Positions 23,901 to 35,700 of a stretch of DNA of 64,000 nucleotides are shown here, piece by piece. The stretch is from Diadophis punctatus similis. Lineage: Eukaryota > Chordata > Lepidosauria > Squamata > Dipsadidae. Both the position numbers and the translations under genes were made by a program. Below the pieces are notes generated by a model that was not told where the DNA came from, did no database searches, and saw only the letters and a program-made list of their open reading frames with translations. The stretch covers positions 3,274,710-3,338,709 of the forward strand of contig JALIGW010000057.1 in the NCBI GenBank assembly GCA_023053685.1. Reading direction: 5' to 3'. Positions within the stretch are counted from its first letter, which is position 1, and each line of letters starts with the position of its first letter.

Positions 23901-25894
23901 AGCTGACATTTTTCAGATGTGCGGAAGCAGAGTTCAAAGATTATGCTGAAATCTGCCTTGCAATTTGTCTCCAAGTGAAATTTTCCAGATGTGGAGAAGC
24001 AGAGTTCAGAGATTATGCTGAAATCTGCCTGTGCATTTTCCCTCTAGCTGACATTTTCCAGATGTGCGGAAGCAGAGTTCCAGGATTATGCTGAAATCTG
24101 CCTCTGCATTTTCCCTCTAGCTGACATTTTCCAGATGTGCGGAAGCAGAGTTCCAGGATTATGCTGAAATCTACCACATTAATTTCTCTCTAGCTGACAT
24201 TTTCCAGATGCGAGGAAGCAGTGTTCCAGGATTATGCTGAAATCAGCCTCTGCATTTTCTCTCTAGCTGACATTTTCCAGATGTGAGGAAGCAGAGTTCA
24301 AAGATTATGCTGAAATCTGCCTTGCAATTTGTCTCCAAGTGAAATTTTCCAGATGTGGAGAACCAGAGTTCAGAGATTATGCTGAAATCTACCACATCAA
24401 TCTCTCTCTAGCTGACTTTTCCAGATGTGCAGAGGCAGAGTTCCAGGATTATGCTGAAATCTACCACATCAATTTCTCTCTAGCTGACATTTTCCAGATG
24501 CGAGGAAGCAGTGTTCCAGGATTATGCTGAAATCAGCCTCTGCATTTTCTCTCTAGCTGACATTTTCCAGATGTGCAGAAGCAGAGTTCCAAGATTATGC
24601 TGAAATCTGCCTTGCAATTTGTCTCCAAGTGAAATTTTCCAGATGTGGAGAAGCAGAGTTCAGAGATTATGCTGAAATCTACCACATCAATCTATCTCTA
24701 GCTGACTTTTCCAGATGTGCAGAAGCAGAGTTCAAAGATTATGCTGAAATCTTACACATCAATTTCTCTCTAGCTGAAATTTTCTAGATGTGCACAAGCA
24801 GAGTTCCAGGATTATGCTGAAATCTGCCTCTGCATTTTCCCTCTAGCTGACATTTTCCAGATGTGAAGAAGCAGAGTTCAAAGATTCTGCTGAAATCTAC
24901 CATATAAATTCCTATGTAGCTGACATTTTTCAGATGTGCGGAAGCAGAGTTCAAAGATTATGCTGAAATCTGCCTTGCAATTTGTCTCCAAGTGAAATTT
25001 TCCAGATGTGGAGAAGCAGAGTTCAGAGATTATGCTGAAATCTGCCTGTACATTTTCCCTCTAGCTGACATTTTCCAGATGTGCGGAAGCAGAGTTCCAG
25101 GATTATGCTGAAATCTGCCTCTGCATTTTCCCTCTAGCTGGCATTTTCCAGATGTGCGGAAGCAGAGTTCCAAGATTATGCTGAAATCTACCACATCAAT
25201 TTCTCTCTAGCTGACATTTTCCAGATGCGAGGAAGCAGTGTTCCAGGATTATGCTGAAATCAGCCTCTGCATTTTCTCTCTAGCTGACATTTTCCAGATG
25301 TGCAGAAGCAGAGTTCCAAGATTATGCTGAAATCTGCCTTGCAATTTGTCTCCAAGTGAAATTTTCCAGATGTGGAGAAGCAGAGTTCAGAGATTATGCT
25401 GAAATCTACCACATCAATCTCTCTCTAGCTGACTTTTCCAGATGTGCAGAAGCAGAGTTCAAAGATTATGCTGAAATCTTACACATCAATTTCTCTCTAG
25501 CTGAAATTTTCTAGATGTGCACAAGCAGAGTTCCAGGATTATGCTGAAATCTGCCTCTGCATTTTCCCTCTAGCTGACATTTTCCAGATGTGAAGAAGCA
25601 GAGTTCAAAGATTCTGCTGAAATCTACCACATAATTTCCGATGTAGCTGACATTTTTCAGATGTGCTGAAGCAGAGTTCCAGGATTATGCTGAAAGCAGC
25701 CTCTGCATTTTCTCTCTAGCTGACATTCTCCAGATGTGCAGAAGCAGAGTTCAAAGATTATGCTGAAATCTACGACATCAATTTCTCTCTAGCTTACATT
25801 TTCTAGATGTGCAGAAGCAGAGTTCCAGCATTATGCTGAAATCTGCCACATCAATTTTTCTCTAGCTGACATTTGCCAGGTGTGCAGAAGCAGA
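20955..25894 (+). repeat. Long HOR unit, type B, copy 1 (4940 bp, ~68 monomers)
   Basis: It aligns with 30,688-35,700 at offset 9733, becoming 9806 after about 22,760, where this copy lacks one 73-bp monomer (the GGATTGTGCTGAAAACCACC monomer present at about 32,510). Type B is marked by CCTGTGCATTTTCCC monomers (21,777, 22,504, 24,028) and by a 727-bp tandem pair. Private changes include GACGTTTTCC (22,528), CCTGTACATT (25,045), GCTGGCATT (about 25,138) and GAAACAGAG (about 23,126). Confidence 0.9.
21194..22647 (+). repeat. 727-bp (10-monomer) tandem pair inside type B units
   Basis: Two copies of a ten-monomer block in tandem; the CCTGTGCATT landmark lies at 21,777 and 22,504, exactly 727 bp apart. 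The same 727-bp spacing recurs at 31,510/32,237, 36,523/37,250, 39,864/40,591, 44,148/44,875, 48,287/49,014 and 51,554/52,281. The pair is therefore an old duplication carried along in every later amplification. A second spacing of 1017 bp (14 monomers) recurs at 24,028/25,045, 33,834/34,851 and 38,847/39,864, the same module with four extra monomers. Block edges are approximate. Confidence 0.85.
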
Positions 25895-28800
25895 GTTCCA
25901 GGATTATGCTGAAATCAGCCTCTGCATTTTCTCTCTAGCTGACATTTTCCAGATGTGCGGAAGCAGAGTTCAAAGATTATGCTGAAATCTGCCTTGCAAT
26001 TTGTCTCCAAGTGAAATTTTCCAGATGTGGAGAACCTGAGTTCAGAGATTATGCTGAAATCTACCACATCAATCTCTCTCTAGCTGACTTTTCCAGATGT
26101 GCAGAGGCAGAGTTCCAGGATTATGCTGAAATCTACCACATCAATTTCTCTCTAGCTGAAATTTTCTAGATGTGCACAAGCAGAGTTCCAGGATTATGCT
26201 GAAATCTGCCTCTGCATTTTCCCTCTAGCTGACATTTTCCAGATGTGAAGAAGCAGAGTTCAAAGATTCTGCTGAAATCTACCATATAAATTCCTATGTA
26301 GCTGACATTTTTCAGATGTGCGGAAGCAGAGTTCAAAGATTATGCTGAAATCTGCCTTGCAATTTGTCTCCAAGTGAAATTTTCCAGATGTGGAGAAGCA
26401 GAGTTCAGAGATTATGCTGAAATCTACCACATCAATCTCTCTCTAGCTGACTTTTCCAGATGTGCAGAAGCAGAGTTCCAGGATTATGCTGAAATCAGCC
26501 TCTGCATTTTCTCTCTAGCTGACATTTTCCAGATGTGCAGAAGCAGAATTCCAAGATTATGCTGAAATCTGCCTTGCAATTTCTCTCTAGCTGACATTTT
26601 CCAGATGAGCGCAAGCAGAGTTCAAAGATTATGGTGAACTCTACCACATCAATTTCTATCTAGCTTACATTTTCCAGATGTGCAGAAGCAGAGTTCAAAG
26701 ATTATGCTGAAATCTAACACATCAATTTCTCTCTAGCTGAAATTTTCTAGATGTGCACAAGCAGAGTTCCAGGATTATGCTGAAATCTGCCTCTGCATTT
26801 TCCCTCTAGCTGACATTTTCCAGATGTGAAGAAGCAGAGTTCAAAGATTCTGCTGAAATCTACCACATAAATTCCTATCTAGCTGACATTTTTCAGATGT
26901 GATGACGCAGAGTTCCTGGATTATGCTGAAATCAGCCTCTGCATTTTCTCTCTAGCTGACATTTTCCAGATGTGCGGAAGCAGAGTTCAAAGATTATGCT
27001 GAAATCTGCCTCTGCATTTTCTTTCTAGCTGACATTTTCTAGATGTGTGGAAGCAGAGTTCCAAGATTATGCTGAAATCTGCCACATAAACTTCTCTCTA
27101 GCTGACATTTTCCAGATGTGCAGAAGCAGAGTTCAAATATTATGCTGAAATCTACCATATCAATTTCTCTCTAGCTGACATTTGCCAGATGTGAAGAAGC
27201 AGAGTTCCAGGATTGTGCTGAAATCTACCATACCAATTTCTCTCTAGCTGACTTTTCCAGATGTGAAGAAGCAGAGTTCAAACATTATGCTGAAATCTAC
27301 CACATCAATTTCTCTCTAGCTGACATTTGCCAGATGTGCAGAAGCAGATTTCCAGGATTATGCTGAAATCAGCCTCTGCATTTTCTCTCTAGCTGACATT
27401 TTCCATATGTGCGGAAGCAGAGTTCAAAGATTATGCTGAAATCTGCCTTGCAATTTGTCTCCAAGTGAAATTTTCCAGATGTGGAGAAGCAGAGTTCAGA
27501 GATTATGCTGAAATCTACCACATCAATCTCTCTCTAGCTGACTTTTCCAGATGTGCAGAAGCAGAGTTCCAAGATTATGCTGAAATCTACCACATCAATT
27601 TCTCTCTAGCTGACATTTTCCAGATGTGAGGAAGCAGTGTTCCAGGATTATGCTGAAATCAGCCTCTGCATTTTCTCTCCAGCTGACATTTTCCAGATGT
27701 GCAGAAGCAGAGTTCCAAGATTATGCTGAAATCTGCCTTGCAATTTCTCTCTAGCTGACATTTTCCAGATGAGCACAAGCAGAGTTCAAAGATTATGGTG
27801 AACTCTACCACATCAATTTCTCTCTAGCTTACATTTTCCAGATGTGCAGAAGCAGAGTTCAAAGATTATGCTGAAATCTACCACATCAATTTCTCTCTAT
27901 CTTACATTTTGCAGATGTGCACAAGCAGATTTCCAGGATTATGCTGAAATCTGCCTCTGCATTTTCCCTCTAGCTGACATTTTCCAGATGTGCGGAAGCA
28001 GAGTTCCAGGATTATGCTGAAATCTGCCTTGCAATTTTTCTCCAGGTGAAAATTTCCAGATGTGGACAAGCAGAGTTCAAAGACTATGCTGAAATCTAAC
28101 ACATCAATTTCTCTCTTGCTGACATTTTCCAGATGTGCAGAAGCAGAGTTCCAGGATTATGCTGAAATCTGCCTCTGCATTTTCCCTCTAGCTGACATTT
28201 TCCAGATGTGCGGAAGCAGAGTTCAAAGATTATGCTTAAATCTACCACATCAATTTTCTAGCTTACATTTTCCAGATGTGCGGAAGCAGAGTTCAAACAT
28301 TATGCTGAAATCTACCACATCAATTTCTCTCTAGCTGACATTTGCCAGATGTGCAGAAGCAGATTTCCAGGATTATGCTGAAATCAGCCTCTGCATTTTC
28401 TCTCTAGCTGACATTTTCCAGATGTGCGGAAGCAGAGTTCAAAGATTATGCTGAAATCTGCCTTGCAATTTGTCTCCAAGTGAAATTTTCCAGATGTGGA
28501 GAAGCAGAGTTCAGAGATTATGCTGAAATCTACCACATCAATCTCTCTCTAGCTGACTTTTCCAGATGTGCAGAAGCAGTGTTCCAGGATTATGCTGAAA
28601 TCTAGCACATCAATCTCTCTCTAGCTGACTTTTCCAGATGTGCAGAAGCAGAGTTCCAGGATTATGCTGAAATCTACCACATCAATTTCTCTCTAGCTGA
28701 CATTTTCCAGATGTGAGGAAGCAGTGTTCCAGGATTATGCTGAAATCAGCCTCTGCATTTTCTCTCCAGCTGACATTTTCCAGATGTGCAGAAGCAGAGT

Positions 28801-30687
28801 TCCAAGATTATGCTGAAATCTGCCTTGCAATTTTTCTCTAGCTGACATTTTCCAGATGAGCACAAGCAGAGTTCAAAGATTATGGTGAACTCTACCACAT
28901 CAATTTCTCTCTAGCTTACATTTTCCAGATGTGCAGAAGCAGAGTTCAAAGATTATGCTGAAATCTACCACATCAATTTCTCTCTATCTTACATTTTGCA
29001 GATGTGCACAAGCAGATTTCCAGGATTATGCTGAAATCTGCCTCTGCATTTTCCCTCTAGCTGACATTTTCCAGATGTGCAGAAGCAGAGTTCTAGGATT
29101 ATGCTGAAATCTGCCTTGCAATTTTTCTCCAGGTGAAAATTTCCAGATGTGGACAAGCAGAGTTCAAAGACTATGCTGAAATCTAACACATCAATTTCTC
29201 TCTTGCTGACATTTTCCAGATGTGCAGAAGCAGAGTTCCAGGATTATGCTGAAATCTGCCTCTGCATTTTCCCTCTAGCTGACATTTTCCAGATGTGCGG
29301 AAGCAGAGTTCAAAGATTATGCTTAAATCTACCACATCAATTTTCTAGCTTACATTTTCCAGATGTGCAGAAGCAGAGTTCCAGGATTATGCTGAAATCT
29401 GCCTTGCAATTATTCATTAGCTGACATTTTCCAGATGTTCAGAAGCAGAGAGCAAAGATTATGCTGAAATATACCACATAAATTTTCCCCAGCTGACATT
29501 TTCCAGATGTGCAGAAGCAGAGTTCAAAGATTATGCTGAAATCTACCACATCAATTTCTCTCTAGTTTACGTTTTCCAGATGTGCAGAAGCAGAGTTCCA
29601 GTATTATGCTGAAATCTGCCTCTGCATTTCCCCTCTAGCTGACATTTTCCAGATGTGCGGAAGCAGAGTTCAAAGATTATGCTGAAATCTGCCTCTGCAT
29701 TTTCTTTCTAGCTGACATTTTGTAGATGTGTGGAAGCAGAGTTCCAAGATTATGCTGAAATCTGCCACATAAACTTCTCTCTAGCTGACATTTTCCAGAT
29801 GTGCAGAAGCAGAGTTCAAATATTATGCTGAAATCTACCATATCAATTTCTCTCTAGCTGACATTTGCCAGATGTGAAGAAGCAGAGTTCCAGGATTGTG
29901 CTGAAATCTACCATACCAATTTCTCTCTAGCTGACATTTGCCAGATGTGAAGAAGCAGAGTTCCAGGATTGTGCTGAAAACCACCACATCAATTTCTCTC
30001 TAGCTGACATTTGCCAGGTGTGCAGAAGCAGAGTTCCAGGATTATGCTGAAATCAGCCTCTGCATTTTCTCTCTAGCTGACATTTTCCAGATGTGCGGAA
30101 GCAGAGTTCAAAGATTATGCTGAAATCTGCCTTGCAATTTGTCTCCAAGTGAAATTTTCCAGATGTGGAGAAGCAGAGTTCAGAGATTATGCTGAAATCT
30201 ACCACATCAATCTCTCTCTAGCTGACTTTTCCAGATGTGCAGAAGCAGAGTTCAAAGATTATGCTGAAATCTTACACATCAATTTCTCTCTAGCTGAAAT
30301 TTTCTAGATGTGCACAAGCAGAGTTCCAGGATTATGCTGAAATCTGCCTCTGCATTTTCCCTCTAGCTGACATTTTCCAGATGTGAAGAAGCAGAGTTCA
30401 AAGATTCTGCTGAAATCTACCACATAATTTCCGATGTAGCTGACATTTTTCAGATGTGCTGAAGCAGAGTTCCAGGATTATGCTGAAAGCAGCCTCTGCA
30501 TTTTCTCTCTAGCTGACATTCTCCAGATGTGCAGAAGCAGAGTTCAAAGATTATGCTGAAATCTACGACATCAATTTCTCTCTAGCTTACATTTTCTAGA
30601 TGTGCAGAAGCAGAGTTCCAGCATTATGCTGAAATCTACCACATCAATTTTTCTCTAGCTGACATTTGCCAGGTGTGCAGAAGCAGA
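25895..30687 (+). repeat. Long HOR unit, type A, copy 2 (4793 bp, ~66 monomers)
   Basis: Same order as 15,872-20,954 but lacking 290 bp (four monomers) near its start. The AGCTGAAATTTTC monomer lies 259 bp after the unit start here and 549 bp after it in copy 1. From 26,154 to the end the offset is a constant 9733. It shares the CCATATGTGCGG change (about 27,404) with copy 1 (about 17,670) but not with the older 5810 copy. Private changes include GAACCTGAG (about 26,036) and AATTTTTCTCTAGC near 28,829. Confidence 0.9.
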
Positions 30688-33600
30688 GTTCCAGGATTAT
30701 GCTGAAATCAGTCTCTGCATTTTCTCTCTAGCTGACATTTTCCAGATGTGCGGAAGCAGAGTTCAAAGATTATGCTGAAATCTGCCTTGCAATTTGTCTC
30801 CAAGTGAAATTTTCCAGATGTGGAGAACCAGAGTTCAGAGATTATGCTGAAATCTACCACATCAATCTCTCTCTAGCTGACTTTTCCAGATGTGCAGAGG
30901 CAGAGTTCCAGGATTATGCTGAAATCTACCACATCAATTTCTCTCTAGCTGACATTTTCCAGATGCGAGGAAGCAGTGTTCCAGGATTATGCTGAAATCA
31001 GCCTCTGCATTTTCTCTCTAGCTGACATTTTCCAGATGTGCAGAAACAGAATTCCAAGATTATGCTGAAATCTGCCTTGCAATTTGTCTCCAAGTGAAAT
31101 TTTCCAGATGTGGAGAAGCAGAGTTCAGAGATTATGCTGAAATCTACCACATCAATCTATCTCTAGCTGACTTTTCCAGATGTGCAGAAGCAGAGTTCAA
31201 AGATTATGCTGAAATCTTACACATCAATTTCTCTCTAGCTGAAATTTTCTAGATGTGCACAAGCAGAGTTCCAGGATTATGCTGAAATCTGCCTCTGCAT
31301 TTTCCCTCTAGCTGACATTTTCCAGATGTGAAGAAGCAGAGTTCAAAGATTCTGCTGAAATCTACCATATAAATTCCTATGTAGCTGACATTTTTCAGAT
31401 GTGCGGAAGCAGAGTTCAAAGATTATGCTGAAATCTGCCTTGCAATTTGTCTCCAAGTGAAATTTTCCAGATGTGGAGAAGCAGAGTTCAGAGATTATGC
31501 TGAAATCTGCCTGTGCATTTTCCCTCTAGCTGACATTTTCCAGATGTGCGGAAGCAGAGTTCCAGGATTATGCTGAAATCTGCCTCTGCATTTTCCCTCT
31601 AGCTGACATTTTCCAGATGTGCGGAAGCAGAGTTCCAGGATTATGCTGAAATCTACCACATCAATTTCTCTCTAGCTGACATTTTCCAGATGCGAGGAAG
31701 CAGTGTTCCAGGATTATGCTGAAATCAGCCTCTGCATTTTCTCTCTAGCTGACATTTTCCAGATGTGCAGAAGCAGAGTTCCAAGATTATGCTGAAATCT
31801 GCCTTGCAATTTGTCTCCAAGTGAAATTTTCCAGATGTGGAGAAGCAGAGTTCAGAGATTATGCTGAAATCTACCACATCAATCTATCTCTAGCTGACTT
31901 TTCCATATGTGCAGAAGCAGAGTTCAAAGATTATGCTGAAATCTTACACATCAATTTCTCTCTAGCTGAAATTTTCTAGATGTGCACAAGCAGAGTTCCA
32001 GGATTATGCTGAAATCTGCCTCTGCATTTTCCCTCTAGCTGACATTTTCCAGATGTGAAGAAGCAGAGTTCAAAGATTCTGCTGAAATCTACCATATAAA
32101 TTCCTATGTAGCTGACATTTTTCAGATGTGCGGAAGCAGAGTTCAAAGATTATGCTGAAATCTGCCTTGCAATTTGTCTCCAAGTGAAATTTTCCAGATG
32201 TGGAGAAGCAGAGTTCAGAGATTATGCTGAAATCTGCCTGTGCATTTTCCCTCTAGCTGACATTTTCCAGATGTGCGGAAGCAGAGTTCCAGGATTATGC
32301 TGAAATCTGCCTCTGCATTTTCCCTCTAGCTGACATTTTCCAGATGTGCGGAAGCAGAGTTCCAGGATTATGCTGAAATCTGCCTTGCAATTTTGCTCCA
32401 GGTGAAAATTTCCAGATGTGGACAAGCAGAGTTCAAAGACTATGCTGAAATCTAACACATCAATTTCTCTCTTGCTGACATTTTCCAGATGTGCAGAAGC
32501 AGAGTTCCAGGATTGTGCTGAAAACCACCACATCAATTTCTCTCTAGCTGACATTTGCCAGCTGTGCAGAAGCAGAGTTCCAGTATTATGCTGAAATGTG
32601 CCTTGCAATTTCTCTCTAGCTGACTTTTCCAGATGTGAAGAAGCAGAGTTCAAACATTATGCTGAAATCTACCACATCAATTTCTCTCTAGCTGACATTT
32701 GCCAGATGTGCAGAAGCAGATTTCCAGGATTATGCTGAAATCAGCCTCTGCATTTTCTCTCTAGCTGACATTTTCCAGATGTGCGGAAGCAGAGTTCAAA
32801 GATTATGCTGAAATCTGCCTTGCAATTTGTCTCCAAGTGAAATTTTCCAGATGTGGAGTAGCAGAGTTCAGAGATTATGCTGAAATCTACCACATCAATC
32901 TCTCTCTAGCTGACTTTTCCAGATGTGCAGAAGCAGAGTTCCAAGATTATGCTGAAATCTACCACATCAATTTCTCTCTAGCTGACATTTTCCAGATGTG
33001 AGGAAGCAGTGTTCCAGGATTATGCTGAAATCAGCCTCTGCATTTTCTCTCCAGCTGACATTTTCCAGATGTGCAGAAGCAGAGTTCCAAGATTATGCTG
33101 AAATCTGCCTTGCAATTTCTCTCTAGCTGACATTTTCCAGATGAGCACAAGCAGAGTTCAAAGATTATGGTGAACTCTACCACATCAATTTCTCTCTAGC
33201 TTACATTTTCCAGATGTGCAGAAGCAGAGTTCAAAGATTATGCTGAAATCTACCACATCAATTTCTCTCTATCTTACATTTTGCAGATGTGCACAAGCAG
33301 ATTTCCAGGATTATGCTGAAATCTGCCTCTGCATTTTCCCTCTAGCTGACATTTTCCAGATGTGCGGAAGCAAAGTTCCAGGATTATGCTGAAATCTGCC
33401 TTGCAATTTTTCTCCAGGTGAAATTTTCCAGATGTGGAGAAGCAGAGTTCAGAGATTATGCTGAAATCTACCACATCAATCTATCTCTAGCTGACTTTTC
33501 CAGATGTGCAGAAGCAGAGTTCAAAGATTATGCTGAAATCTTACACATCAATTTCTCTCTAGCTGAAATTTTCTAGATGTGCACAAGCAGAGTTCCAGGA

Positions 33601-35700
33601 TTATGCTGAAATCTGCCTCTGCATTTTCCCTCTAGCTGACATTTTCCAGATGTGAAGAAGCAGAGTTCAAAGATTCTGCTGAAATCTACCATATAAATTC
33701 CTATGTAGCTGACATTTTTCAGATGTGCGGAAGCAGAGTTCAAAGATTATGCTGAAATCTGCCTTGCAATTTGTCTCCAAGTGAAATTTTCCAGATGTGG
33801 AGAAGCAGAGTTCAGAGATTATGCTGAAATCTGCCTGTGCATTTTCCCTCTAGCTGACATTTTCCAGATGTGCGGAAGCAGAGTTCCAGGATTATGCTGA
33901 AATCTGCCTCTGCATTTTCCCTCTAGCTGACATTTTCCAGATGTGCGGAAGCAGAGTTCCAGGATTATGCTGAAATCTACCACATTAATTTCTCTCTAGC
34001 TGACATTTTCCAGATGCGAGGAAGCAGTGTTCCAGGATTATGCTGAAATCAGCCTCTGCATTTTCTCTCTAGCTGACATTTTCCAGATGTGCGGAAGCAG
34101 AGTTCAAAGATTATGCTGAAATCTGCCTTGCAATTTGTCTCCAAGTGAAATTTTCCAGATGTGGAGAACCAGAGTTCAGAGATTATGCTGAAATCTACCA
34201 CATCAATCTCTCTCTAGCTGACTTTTCCAGATGTGCAGAGGCAGAGTTCCAGGATTATGCTGAAATCTACCACATCAATTTCTCTCTAGCTGACATTTTC
34301 CAGATGCGAGGAAGCAGTGTTCCAGGATTATGCTGAAATCAGCCTCTGCATTTTCTCTCTAGCTGACATTTTCCAGATGTGCAGAAGCAGAGTTCCAAGA
34401 TTATGCTGAAATCTGCCTTGCAATTTGTCTCCAAGTGAAATTTTCCAGATGTGGAGAAGCAGAGTTCAGAGATTATGCTGAAATCTACCACATCAATCTA
34501 TCTCTAGCTGACTTTTCCAGATGTGCAGAAGCAGAGTTCAAAGATTATGCTGAAATCTTACACATCAATTTCTCTCTAGCTGAAATTTTCTAGATGTGCA
34601 CAAGCAGAGTTCCAGGATTATGCTGAAATCTGCCTCTGCATTTTCCCTCTAGCTGACATTTTCCAGATGTGAAGAAGCAGAGTTCAAAGATTCTGCTGAA
34701 ATCTACCATATAAATTCCTATGTAGCTGACATTTTTCAGATGTGCGGAAGCAGAGTTCAAAGATTATGCTGAAATCTGCCTTGCAATTTGTCTCCAAGTG
34801 AAATTTTCCAGATGTGGAGAAGCAGAGTTCAGAGATTATGCTGAAATCTGCCTGTGCATTTTCCCTCTAGCTGACATTTTCCAGATGTGCGGAAGCAGAG
34901 TTCCAGGATTATGCTGAAATCTGCCTCTGCATTTTCCCTCTAGCTGACATTTTCCAGATGTGCGGAAGCAGAGTTCCAGGATTATGCTGAAATCTACCAC
35001 ATCAATTTCTCTCTAGCTGACATTTTCCAGATGCGAGGAAGCAGTGTTCCAGGATTATGCTGAAATCAGCCTCTGCATTTTCTCTCTAGCTGACATTTTC
35101 CAGATGTGCAGAAGCAGAGTTCCAAGATTATGCTGAAATCTGCCTTGCAATTTGTCTCCAAGTGAAATTTTCCAGATGTGGAGAAGCAGAGTTCAGAGAT
35201 TATGCTGAAATCTACCACATCAATCTCTCTCTAGCTGACTTTTCCAGATGTGCAGAAGCAGAGTTCAAAGATTATGCTGAAATCTTACACATCAATTTCT
35301 CTCTAGCTGAAATTTTCTAGATGTGCACAAGCAGAGTTCCAGGATTATGCTGAAATCTGCCTCTGCATTTTCCCTCTAGCTGACATTTTCCAGATGTGAA
35401 GAAGCAGAGTTCAAAGATTCTGCTGAAATCTACCACATAATTTCCGATGTAGCTGACATTTTTCAGATGTGCTGAAGCAGAGTTCCAGGATTATGCTGAA
35501 AGCAGCCTCTGCATTTTCTCTCTAGCTGACATTCTCCAGATGTGCAGAAGCAGAGTTCAAAGATTATGCTGAAATCTACGACATCAATTTCTCTCTAGCT
35601 TACATTTTCTAGATGTGCAGAAGCAGAGTTCCAGCATTATGCTGAAATCTGCCACATCAATTTTTCTCTAGCTGACATTTGCCAGGTGTGCAGAAGCAGA
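30688..35700 (+). repeat. Long HOR unit, type B, copy 2 (5013 bp, ~69 monomers)
   Basis: Sister of 20,955-25,894, with the extra 73-bp monomer at about 32,510. It is itself followed by a third B-type copy at a 5013-bp offset. Private changes include ATCAGTCTCTGC (about 30,711) and CCATATGTGC (about 31,905). It contains the 727-bp pair at 31,510/32,237 and the 1017-bp module at 33,834/34,851. Over about 1.1 kb, 34.1-35.2 kb also matches 35.8-36.9 kb at an offset of 1672 bp, 23 monomers. Confidence 0.9.
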
